From contig CANPZV010000005.1 in assembly GCA_947589285.1 (NCBI GenBank), positions 1 to 59,422 on the forward strand: a stretch of DNA of 59,422 nucleotides, read 5' to 3'. How positions within the stretch are numbered: position 1 is the first letter of the stretch; each line of letters starts with the position of its first letter. Source of the DNA: an uncultured Clostridia bacterium. GTDB lineage: Bacteria; Bacillota; Clostridia; Christensenellales; Borkfalkiaceae. Below are positions 18,883 through 26,482 of this stretch, piece by piece. The position numbers and the translations under genes were made by a program. A model generated the notes under the pieces. That model was not told the DNA's origin. It ran no database searches and saw nothing but the letters and a program-made list of their open reading frames with translations.

Positions 18883-19653
18883 ATGAAACTTACAGCAGAT
18901 TACCACATGCACACGCCGTATTCCGACGCAAAGAACACGGTGATGGAAAATGCCGTTCGGGCAAAGGAACTTGGACTCGATGCGATCGGCATCACCGACC
19001 ACGGTTTTTCGCATGTGATGTTCGGCGTCAAGAGGAAGGACGTGCCGAAGATCGTCTCCGAATGCCACGAGGCTGAAAAAGAGACGGGCGTCCGCGTCCT
19101 CGTCGGGATGGAGTGCAACGTCCGCGGCGTCTCGGGGCTGACCTGTTTCAAGGAGGAGGACTACGAGACCTTTGAACTCTTCCTCGTGGGGATGCACGTC
19201 ATGGCGAGCTACGAGACATGGAATGATTACATGATGGGCTGGGGGAGCTGGTGGAGATCGCTTCTCCACGCCAAACCCTCCCGCAGGCTCGTCAAAGATA
19301 CGACGCAGGCTTTCATCAACATCATCAAGCGCAATCCCGTGGACGTCATCACCCACCTCAACTATCAATGCTTTGCGGACGTTTCGGAGGTCGCCAAGTG
19401 CTGCAGCGACTACGGGACGTACCTCGAGATCAGTTCCAAAAAACAGCACATGACGGACGAGGAACTCGACAAAGCCGTCCAGACGGGCGTGCGTTTTATC
19501 GTCAACTCGGACGCGCACAGCATCGACAGGATCGGCGACGTCCGGCTCGCCGAAGAACAGATCCTGCGCGTGGGCGTTCCGCTCGACAGGATCGATAACA
19601 TCGACGGGAGGCTTCCGACCTTCCGCTTTACAGAGTATAAAAAGCATCTTTGA
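18883..19653 (+). CDS. PHP-domain phosphoesterase
   Basis: A 256-residue PHP-fold hydrolase. Metal-binding motifs are DYHMHTPYSD at the N-terminus, GITDHGFSH near residue 42, a glutamate in VGMECN, HVMAS, and the C-terminal VNSDAHS. It resembles YcdX-like and histidinol-phosphatase-like PHP enzymes; the phosphorylated substrate is unknown. It lies between murB and whiA, where many Bacillota carry rapZ and the YvcK-type gene; those are absent here. It starts 24 bp after murB and ends 3 bp before whiA, so it is in the same operon. Confidence 0.85.
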   Translation: MKLTADYHMHTPYSDAKNTVMENAVRAKELGLDAIGITDHGFSHVMFGVKRKDVPKIVSECHEAEKETGVRVLVGMECNVRGVSGLTCFKEEDYETFELFLVGMHVMASYETWNDYMMGWGSWWRSLLHAKPSRRLVKDTTQAFINIIKRNPVDVITHLNYQCFADVSEVAKCCSDYGTYLEISSKKQHMTDEELDKAVQTGVRFIVNSDAHSIDRIGDVRLAEEQILRVGVPLDRIDNIDGRLPTFRFTEYKKHL

Positions 19654-19656
19654 ACC

Positions 19657-20538
19657 ATGAGTTTCACCACCGACATCAAGCGGGAGCTGACCAAGACTGC
19701 CCCCGAAACGAGGGAGGGGCGTCTTGCGCTCCTCAGGGCCGTCTTTTGCACGAGCGGGGAAGAGACGGCGGACGGGTTTGCCTTCATCAGTGAAAACGAG
19801 ACCGTCGCCGCCTATGTCATCGGACTTGCCGAGCAGTGTTTCGGCGTCCGCCTGACCCTGACCGAGGCCGTGCGCGACCCCAAACACGGGCGGGACAAGC
19901 TGACTTTTTCCTACACGGACGCAGGCGCGGAAAAGCGGATCGGGGAGATCTTCGCGCAGGGCGCAGGAAACGATGAATGCGGCCGCGCCTTTTTGAAGGG
20001 GGCCTTTTTGGGAGGGGGAAGCTGTCTGCTCCCGCGCGGCGGAAACAAGACGGGGTATCACCTCGAGATCGTCTTTTCGGACGGCGGAGGAGCAGAACTC
20101 TTCATGGACCTGCTCCAAAGGCTCCAACTTTTGGGGACGCTGATAGAGCGCGGCGAGAGAAATGTAATATATTGTAAAGGCAGAGAGGGGATCGGGGACT
20201 ATCTCTCCGTCCTCGGCGCGGTGAGCAGTCTGCGGACGTTCGAGCGCACGGTCGCCGCCCGCGACGAGAACAACAACCGCAACCGCCTCGAAAACTGCGT
20301 GGCGGGCAATGTTGACCGCTCCGTCTCGGCGAGTGCGCGGCAGATCCGCTACCTTGACAGCCTCAGGGAGCGGGGAACGCTCTCCGCCCTCCCCGAAGCA
20401 CTGAGGGCGACTGCCGAGGCCCGCATCCAAAATCCCACACTGACCTATTCGGAGCTTGCAAAACAGCTCGGCATCTCAAAGAGCTGTCTGCAACACCGTT
20501 TGAGAAAGATCATGTCATATCAAGGAGAAAACCCGTGA
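19657..20538 (+). CDS. whiA: DNA-binding protein WhiA
   Basis: A 293-residue regulator with a degenerate LAGLIDADG homing-endonuclease-like N-terminal part (about 1-200, with CGRAFLKGAFLGGGS) and a C-terminal helix-turn-helix (about 215-290, with NVDRSVSASARQIRYLD and LTYSELAKQLGISKSCLQHRL). WhiA controls sporulation genes in actinomycetes and affects cell division and chromosome segregation in Bacillota. Its stop overlaps the GTG start of dnaE at 20535. Confidence 0.95.
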   Translation: MSFTTDIKRELTKTAPETREGRLALLRAVFCTSGEETADGFAFISENETVAAYVIGLAEQCFGVRLTLTEAVRDPKHGRDKLTFSYTDAGAEKRIGEIFAQGAGNDECGRAFLKGAFLGGGSCLLPRGGNKTGYHLEIVFSDGGGAELFMDLLQRLQLLGTLIERGERNVIYCKGREGIGDYLSVLGAVSSLRTFERTVAARDENNNRNRLENCVAGNVDRSVSASARQIRYLDSLRERGTLSALPEALRATAEARIQNPTLTYSELAKQLGISKSCLQHRLRKIMSYQGENP

Positions 20539-23500
20539 CGGATTTCGTACATCTTCATCTTCATACCGAATACAGCCTGCTCGACGGGGCAGTGAAGGTT
20601 GACGAGCTTGTCCGTCACTGCAAGGAGGAACACATCGACACGGTTGCCGTGACCGACCACGGCAACATGTACTGTTCTCTCAAATTTGCCGAAAAGTGCA
20701 AGAAAAACGGCATCAAGGCCATCATCGGCTGTGAATTTTACGTCGTGGACGACTACCGCGAACACATCGACCAGAGGGCCGACCACCTCATTCTCCTCGC
20801 GAAGAACAAGGCGGGGTACATCAACCTCGTCCAGCTCGATTCGCTCGCCTTTGTGGACGGATATTACTACCGCCCGCGTATCGATTACACCGTCCTGAAA
20901 GAACACACGGACGGGGTCATCTGCCTCTCCGCATGTTTGGCGGGGCGCATTCCGCGCCTGCTCCTTGCGGGGGAGTACGAGAAGGCGAAGGAGTTCGCGC
21001 TCTACCTTCAAAGCCTTTTCGGCGACGATTTTTACATTGAGATCCAGGATCACGGCATCCCCGAACAGAAGCAGATCCTCCCCGGCCTCATCCGCATCGC
21101 GCGGGAGATCGGGGCGCAGCTCGTCGCAACGAACGACGTCCATTACCTCAAAAAGGACGATTGGGAGATGCAGGATGTACTGATGTGCATCCAGACGAAG
21201 CGCACGCTCGACGACCCGACGCGCATGAAGATGCAGACGCACGAATTCTACATGAAATCGGGCGACGAAATGGCCGCGCTCTTCCCCGATCTGCCCGAGG
21301 CGATCTCCAACACCCGCGCCATAGCGGATAAGGTCTCCGATACCGACACGCCCTTCGACCTCAAAGACGACGGTTCGCCCGTCTACGATAAGTCTCTCAT
21401 TCCGCTCTACACGGCCGACGACGGCACGCCCTCGCCCGAGTATCTGACGCGGCTGACGTGGGAGGGGCTGCCCAAGCGGTATCCCAACCTCACCGAGGAG
21501 ATCAAAAAGAGAGCGGAGTACGAACTCTCTGTCATCATCAAGATGAAATTCGCCGACTACTTCCTCATCGTCTGGGACTACATCAACTGGTCAAAGTCCC
21601 ACGATATTCCCGTCGGCCCCGGGAGGGGATCGGGCGTCGGGAGCATCGTCGCCTACGCCATCGGCATCACCGACGTCGATCCGCTCCGCTACGATCTTCT
21701 CTTTGAACGCTTCCTGAACCCCGACCGCGTCTCCATGCCCGACTTTGACGTTGACTTCTGCACCGAACGGCGGGGGGAGACCATCGAATATGTGCGCAAA
21801 CGCTATCACCCCGAAAACGTCGCGCAGATCGTCACGTTCGGTACCCTTGCCTCCCGCGCCGTCATAAAAGACGTCGGACGGGTCATGCGCGTGCCCTATT
21901 CCGAGACAGACCGCGTCACCAAACTCATGGACGGCAAATCGACGATCCGCGAACTGCTCGGCCTCGACATCGAGAGCCGCAGAAAGAAAGCGGCGGACGC
22001 CGAGCGCGCCGTTGAGGAGATGAAGGGGGGGACCGTCGAGACCGACGAGGAGAAGATGAAGCTCGCCGACCTCGAGGGCAAACTTGACGACGCACGGAAG
22101 AAGGTCTCCGATCTCGAGGGCAAGCGCAACGGCGAATTCATCGAGATCTATCGGTCGGACGAGACGCTGAAACGGGTCATCGACATGGGATTGAGGCTCG
22201 AGGGCATGCCCCGCAATACGTCCATGCATGCCGCGGGCGTCGTCATCTGCCGCAAAAAGATCGCGGACAACGTGCCGCTCTCCCGCAACGGGGAGGACAT
22301 CACGACGCAATTCGACATGAAGGAAGTCGAATCCATCGGCATGCTGAAAATGGACTTCCTCGCCCTCACGACGCTCACCGACATCAAAAAGACGCTCGAC
22401 TACGTTTATGAAGATTACGGGGTGCGGGTGGAGTTCGGCCAGGCCTGCGACGACCAAGGTGCCTACGACCTCATCGCCGAGGGGGATACGGACGCCGTGT
22501 TCCAGCTTGAACAGGGGGGAATGAAGCGGTTCATGAAACAGCTCCGCCCGACCTGCCTCGAAGATCTGATCGCGGGGATCTCTCTCTACCGTCCCGGGCC
22601 GATGGATTTCATCCCCGATTACCTCAAAAACAGGGCGGAACCCGACAAGATCCACTATCTCACGCCCCTGCTCAAGCCCATTCTCGAAAAGACGTACGGG
22701 GTCATCATCTATCAGGAGCAGGTCATGCAGATCTTCCAAAATCTCGCGGGCTACTCCTTGGGACAGGCTGACCTCGTCCGCCGCGCCATGGCTAAGAAGC
22801 ACCTCAACGAGCTGATGGCGCAGAAGGAGAAGTTCATCTACGGCGACCTCGACAAGGTGGTGGGGAAGGACAAGGACGGAAATCCCATCTACGGCAATAT
22901 TTCGGGCTGTCAGGCGCACGGCATCCCGCCCGAGATCTCGGCGGAACTGTTCGCGCAGATGGAGAGCTTCGCCTCCTACGCCTTCAACAAGTCCCACGCG
23001 GCGGCCTACGCCGTCATCACCTACCAGACGGCCTATCTGAAAAAATACTATCCGAAGGAATTCCTCGCGGGCGTTCTGAACAACCGCATCTCCAAGATCG
23101 ACGAGATCGCCAAGTACATCGTCTACATGAAGGAGAAGAATATCCGCATCCTTCCGCCCGACGTCAACCGCTCCAAGGCATACTTCGCGGTGGAAGGGGA
23201 CGGCATCCGCATCGGGCTGTGCGCCCTGCGCGGCGTCGGCATCGGGGCAATGGAGAACGTCGTCAGGGAGCGGCAGAAGAACGGGCCGTTTGCCGATTTC
23301 TCCGATTTTCTCATGCGGTGTATCGTCTTTATCAACAAGAAAATGGTGGAGGCACTCATCCTGGGCGGTGCGTTCGACAGCATGGGGCACCACCGTTCCC
23401 AATACGCCGCCGTCTACGAGGATCTCATGCGCCGCATTCAGGCCCTCGACAAAGAGCGGAGCGGGATGCAGATCTCCCTCTTCGGGAGCATCATTCACGA

Positions 23501-24206
23501 GGAGGCACCCAAGGCCGATTATCCCAATATTCCCGAATGGGAAAAGGAGGAACTGCTCTCCAAGGAAAAATCCATCCTCGGCGTGTACGTCAGCGGCCAC
23601 CCCTTTGAAAAATACGCCCATAAGTTCCGCGACTGCACCTTCAACACGGGCATGCTCACGGACTATGAGGAGGACGAGGAGACGCACGACAGGACGTACA
23701 ACCTCGTCAAGGCGGGCGATCCCGTCATGATGGGGGGGATCATCTCCGCCGTCAAGAAGATCAGCACGAAGTCGGGCGGGTTTATGGCGTTCATCACCGT
23801 GGAGGACCTCTACGGGAGCGTCGAATGCCTTGCCTTCCCCAAGATCTACGACAAGACGCGCCCGCTCATCAGGCAGGACGCGGTCGTGCGGATCAAGGGG
23901 AAGATCGACCTCCCTGCGGAGAAGGCACCCGTCATCATCGTCGATACCATCGAAGCTCTCCAGCCCGACGACAAGCCCGCCCCCGCACAGGAGACCTCTT
24001 CCGAACAGGTCCTGTGGCTTGACGCGCGATCTCTTCCCGAGGAGGACTTCGGCGAACTGATCGACGCGCTCGAGGGGTATCAGGGCGGGACGAAGGTCAA
24101 GATCTTACATAACAACAAGCGGTTCGAATACAGCGTAAGGCTCTCCCGCGCCCTGCTCGCGGAGGTCAGAATGTACCTCCCCGATCCCTGTATTAAAATT
24201 GTTTGA
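20535..24206 (+). CDS. dnaE: DNA polymerase III alpha subunit
   Basis: A 1223-residue replicative polymerase of the DnaE type. The PHP domain opens with FVHLHLHTEYSLLDGA. The catalytic palm has PDFDVDF with its paired aspartates. Finger and thumb regions contain KSHAAAYAVITYQTAYLKKYYP, and an OB-fold occurs near the C-terminus (MMGGIISAVKKISTKSGG). An unusual charged, coiled-coil-like insertion occupies about residues 470-535 of the palm region, before the conserved GMPRNTSMHAAGVVI. Start GTG 20535 overlaps the whiA stop, implying coupling. It ends the murB cluster. Confidence 0.96.
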   Translation: MTDFVHLHLHTEYSLLDGAVKVDELVRHCKEEHIDTVAVTDHGNMYCSLKFAEKCKKNGIKAIIGCEFYVVDDYREHIDQRADHLILLAKNKAGYINLVQLDSLAFVDGYYYRPRIDYTVLKEHTDGVICLSACLAGRIPRLLLAGEYEKAKEFALYLQSLFGDDFYIEIQDHGIPEQKQILPGLIRIAREIGAQLVATNDVHYLKKDDWEMQDVLMCIQTKRTLDDPTRMKMQTHEFYMKSGDEMAALFPDLPEAISNTRAIADKVSDTDTPFDLKDDGSPVYDKSLIPLYTADDGTPSPEYLTRLTWEGLPKRYPNLTEEIKKRAEYELSVIIKMKFADYFLIVWDYINWSKSHDIPVGPGRGSGVGSIVAYAIGITDVDPLRYDLLFERFLNPDRVSMPDFDVDFCTERRGETIEYVRKRYHPENVAQIVTFGTLASRAVIKDVGRVMRVPYSETDRVTKLMDGKSTIRELLGLDIESRRKKAADAERAVEEMKGGTVETDEEKMKLADLEGKLDDARKKVSDLEGKRNGEFIEIYRSDETLKRVIDMGLRLEGMPRNTSMHAAGVVICRKKIADNVPLSRNGEDITTQFDMKEVESIGMLKMDFLALTTLTDIKKTLDYVYEDYGVRVEFGQACDDQGAYDLIAEGDTDAVFQLEQGGMKRFMKQLRPTCLEDLIAGISLYRPGPMDFIPDYLKNRAEPDKIHYLTPLLKPILEKTYGVIIYQEQVMQIFQNLAGYSLGQADLVRRAMAKKHLNELMAQKEKFIYGDLDKVVGKDKDGNPIYGNISGCQAHGIPPEISAELFAQMESFASYAFNKSHAAAYAVITYQTAYLKKYYPKEFLAGVLNNRISKIDEIAKYIVYMKEKNIRILPPDVNRSKAYFAVEGDGIRIGLCALRGVGIGAMENVVRERQKNGPFADFSDFLMRCIVFINKKMVEALILGGAFDSMGHHRSQYAAVYEDLMRRIQALDKERSGMQISLFGSIIHEEAPKADYPNIPEWEKEELLSKEKSILGVYVSGHPFEKYAHKFRDCTFNTGMLTDYEEDEETHDRTYNLVKAGDPVMMGGIISAVKKISTKSGGFMAFITVEDLYGSVECLAFPKIYDKTRPLIRQDAVVRIKGKIDLPAEKAPVIIVDTIEALQPDDKPAPAQETSSEQVLWLDARSLPEEDFGELIDALEGYQGGTKVKILHNNKRFEYSVRLSRALLAEVRMYLPDPCIKIV

Positions 24207-24258
24207 AAATTCGGAAAAAGTTTTCCCCAAACCCCTTTCTTTTTTGAAAAGTGTGTGC

Positions 24259-24264
24259 TATAAT
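24259..24264 (+). promoter_or_regulatory. -10 box of pfkA
   Basis: TATAAT at 24259-24264 follows a T-rich stretch. No convincing -35 is seen at 17 bp. The leader is about 16 nt with GGAGG. Confidence 0.5.
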
Positions 24265-24286
24265 AGGGGGGAGCATGGAGGATGAT

Positions 24287-25249
24287 ATGAAGAGAATCGG
24301 TTTACTCACCAGCGGCGGCGACGCGCCGGGCATGAATGCGGCGATCCGCGCGGTCGTCCGCACGGCCATTTATTTCGGAATGGAGGTCTTTGGCATCGAA
24401 CGGGGATATGCGGGCCTCATCGACGACACCATGCGCCCGATGGAGATGCGCTCCGTTTCGGATATCGTACAGCGGGGCGGCACCATATTGAGGACGGCAA
24501 GATGCCTCGAAATGCTCACGGTAGACGGGCAGAAACAGGCGGTCGCGACCCTTGAAAAGCACGGGATCGAAGGCCTCGTCGTCATCGGCGGGGACGGAAG
24601 TTTCCGCGGCGCGAAGTGCCTCACCGAAAATTACGGCATCCCGACGATCGGCATCCCCGGGACGATCGACAACGACCTTCAGTACACCGATTACACGCTC
24701 GGATTCGACACGGCGGTCAACACCTGCCTCGAAGTCATCAACAAGCTCCGCGACACGATGAATTCGCACGAGCGGATCTCCGTCGTGGAGGTCATGGGGC
24801 GTCACTGCGGCGACATCGCGCTGTATGCGGGGATCACCTCGGGCGCGGAGATCATCGTCGTCCCTGAGATCGCCTATGACCTCGAAGATATCGTCATGCG
24901 CATCAACCGCTCCCGTGCAAACGGCAAACGCTCCAATATCATCGTTGTCGCAGAGGGGGCCGTCACGGCCGACGCCTTTGCGAAGAAGTTGCAGGAGGTC
25001 ACGACGTATTCCGTCCGCGCCACGACGATCGGTCATATCCAGCGCGGGGGTTCACCCTCCATGGCAGACAGAATGCTCGCCGCGCAGTTCGGGAACAAGG
25101 CCGTGCGCCTTTTGAAAGACGGCATCGGCAACCGCGTTGTCGGCATCCACAGGAACGAGATCGTGGATATGGACATCATCGAGGCGATCTCCATGAAAAA
25201 GAAGTTCAACTATGAACTCTATGAGACGCTTCAGATGATCTCGATGTAA
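24287..25249 (+). CDS. pfkA: ATP-dependent 6-phosphofructokinase
   Basis: A 320-residue glycolytic enzyme that phosphorylates fructose-6-phosphate. It begins MKRIGLLTSGGDAPGMNAAIR. VIGGDGSFRGA carries Gly rather than Asp at the position that separates ATP-using from pyrophosphate-using enzymes, so ATP is the likely donor. Catalytic PGTIDNDL, GFDTAVNT and EVMGRHCGDIAL are present. The 320-residue length is typical of bacterial PfkA. GGAGGATGAT precedes ATG 24287. A PfkB sugar kinase follows within 50 bp. Confidence 0.96.
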   Translation: MKRIGLLTSGGDAPGMNAAIRAVVRTAIYFGMEVFGIERGYAGLIDDTMRPMEMRSVSDIVQRGGTILRTARCLEMLTVDGQKQAVATLEKHGIEGLVVIGGDGSFRGAKCLTENYGIPTIGIPGTIDNDLQYTDYTLGFDTAVNTCLEVINKLRDTMNSHERISVVEVMGRHCGDIALYAGITSGAEIIVVPEIAYDLEDIVMRINRSRANGKRSNIIVVAEGAVTADAFAKKLQEVTTYSVRATTIGHIQRGGSPSMADRMLAAQFGNKAVRLLKDGIGNRVVGIHRNEIVDMDIIEAISMKKKFNYELYETLQMISM

Positions 25250-25298
25250 AAAGTGGGACGGCGACCCCGCAAAGGGACCGCCGCAAGGGGGGGGAATA

Positions 25299-26222
25299 AT
25301 GATTTTAACGGTCTGCATGAGTCCGAGCGTGGACGTCACCATCGAACTCGATTCGCTCAACGTCGGCAAGGTCAACATGGTCAAATCCAAGACGCTTTCC
25401 TTCACGGGGAAGGCTCTCAACGTTGCCATCGGCGTGGCGAGATTGGGCGGCGAAGCGCATGCGACGGGTTTCATGTACAACGAAAACGGCCAGATGTTCA
25501 TCGACGCGCTCGACCGCGAGGGCGTCAGGTTTACATTCGTATGGAACAGCGGCAGGGTCCGCGAAAACTATAAGTGCATCGACAAGCGTTCCATGCTCAC
25601 CGAGATCAACGACGTCGGCGGGCAGGTGGAGGGGGATAAGCTCGTGGAGCTTCTGCACATGATCCAGACCTCCTCGGCCTCTGCGGACGTCACGGTCATC
25701 TCGGGCAGTCTGCCCCGCGGCGTGGGCGACAGCTATTACCGCGACCTCTTCCGTTCGGTCGATCCGCGGTCGCTCCGCATCGTTGACACGGAGGGGGAGA
25801 GGCTTCTCGCCGCACTCGAGGCGGGGGTCGATCTCGTCAAGCCAAACCTCGAAGAGCTTGAAAATACGCTCGGAAGAAAGCTCAAAAACAGGACGGAGAT
25901 GTTGCAGGGGTGCCATGAACTTCTCGACAGGGGGGCAAAGAGCGTCCTTCTCTCCCTCGGCGGGAACGGGGCGATCCTGACGAACGGCACGAAGAACTTC
26001 TTCTGCAAGAGCATCAACGTGGCTGTCAATTCCACGGTCGGCGCGGGCGACGCAATGGTCGCTGCGGTGGCGAACATGATGCAGCAGGGGGCCGACCTTC
26101 CCGAGATCCTCCGCGCGGGCGTCGCGGCGGGGACGGCGGCTGTCACGACGTTCGGGACGATCTCCTTCGCACGGGAAAAATATGAGGAGATCTTCGGCAA
26201 CCTCAAGGTCACGGAGTTCTGA
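25299..26222 (+). CDS. PfkB-family phosphosugar kinase (1-phosphofructokinase/LacC type)
   Basis: A 307-residue ribokinase-fold kinase. The N-terminus MILTVCMSPSVDVTIEL and SFTGKALNVAIGVARLGGEA match the FruK/LacC branch. The C-terminal signature NSTVGAGDAMVAAVANMM carries the catalytic Asp. The likely substrate is fructose-1-phosphate or tagatose-6-phosphate. There is no PTS gene nearby, so FruK is favoured only by family likeness. A G-rich ribosome binding site precedes ATG 25299. It lies 49 bp after pfkA and is probably co-transcribed. Confidence 0.85.
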   Translation: MILTVCMSPSVDVTIELDSLNVGKVNMVKSKTLSFTGKALNVAIGVARLGGEAHATGFMYNENGQMFIDALDREGVRFTFVWNSGRVRENYKCIDKRSMLTEINDVGGQVEGDKLVELLHMIQTSSASADVTVISGSLPRGVGDSYYRDLFRSVDPRSLRIVDTEGERLLAALEAGVDLVKPNLEELENTLGRKLKNRTEMLQGCHELLDRGAKSVLLSLGGNGAILTNGTKNFFCKSINVAVNSTVGAGDAMVAAVANMMQQGADLPEILRAGVAAGTAAVTTFGTISFAREKYEEIFGNLKVTEF

Positions 26223-26329
26223 TCCCCGGCCCGCGGGCGGTAGATCTACGGGCGGAAAGCATTGTCTTTAAGCGTGTAACATTTGCGCCCTCTGTTTCAC
26301 CGAGAAATACCTTTATTTTTTCTTATAAC

Positions 26330-26374
26330 CACAAGATGTTGTGATTGAAATAAAAAATTTATCAAAATATTGTG
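26330..26374. promoter_or_regulatory. Paired NrdR boxes upstream of nrdD
   Basis: CACAAGATGTTGTG (26330-26343) and ATCAAAATATTGTG (26361-26374) resemble the NrdR consensus. Their starts are 31 bp apart, three helical turns, which is the usual NrdR spacing. They lie just upstream of the nrdD -35 box, so NrdR-nucleotide complexes should repress nrdDG. The nrdR gene itself is not in the window. Confidence 0.8.
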
Positions 26375-26383
26375 CCCAAATGC

Positions 26384-26412
26384 TTGACAGATTTCAATAT
26401 ATGTTGTATGAT
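26384..26412 (+). promoter_or_regulatory. Promoter of nrdDG
   Basis: TTGACA (26384-26389), 17 bp, TATGAT (26407-26412). Predicted transcription start is near 26419, inside the left arm of the following terminator hairpin. Confidence 0.85.
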
Positions 26413-26415
26413 AAT

Positions 26416-26441
26416 AGCGTTCCCTTCGGGGGACGCTTTTT
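26416..26441 (+). terminator. Intrinsic terminator nested at the nrdD transcription start
   Basis: AGCGTTCCC pairs with GGGGACGCT (one G-T pair) around a TTCG tetraloop, followed by TTTTT. It starts 3 bp after the nrdD -10 box. It should stop readthrough from pfkA, while nrdD transcripts starting near 26419 lack the first bases of the stem. Confidence 0.75.
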
Positions 26442-26482
26442 CACCCCTTGGGGGTCGATAAGGGTATTTACGAGGAGAAGTT

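Noticed and set aside
18118-20430. A minus-strand open frame of about 770 codons opposite murB, PHP and whiA
   Set aside because: Same reason; it crosses three recognised genes with conserved motifs.
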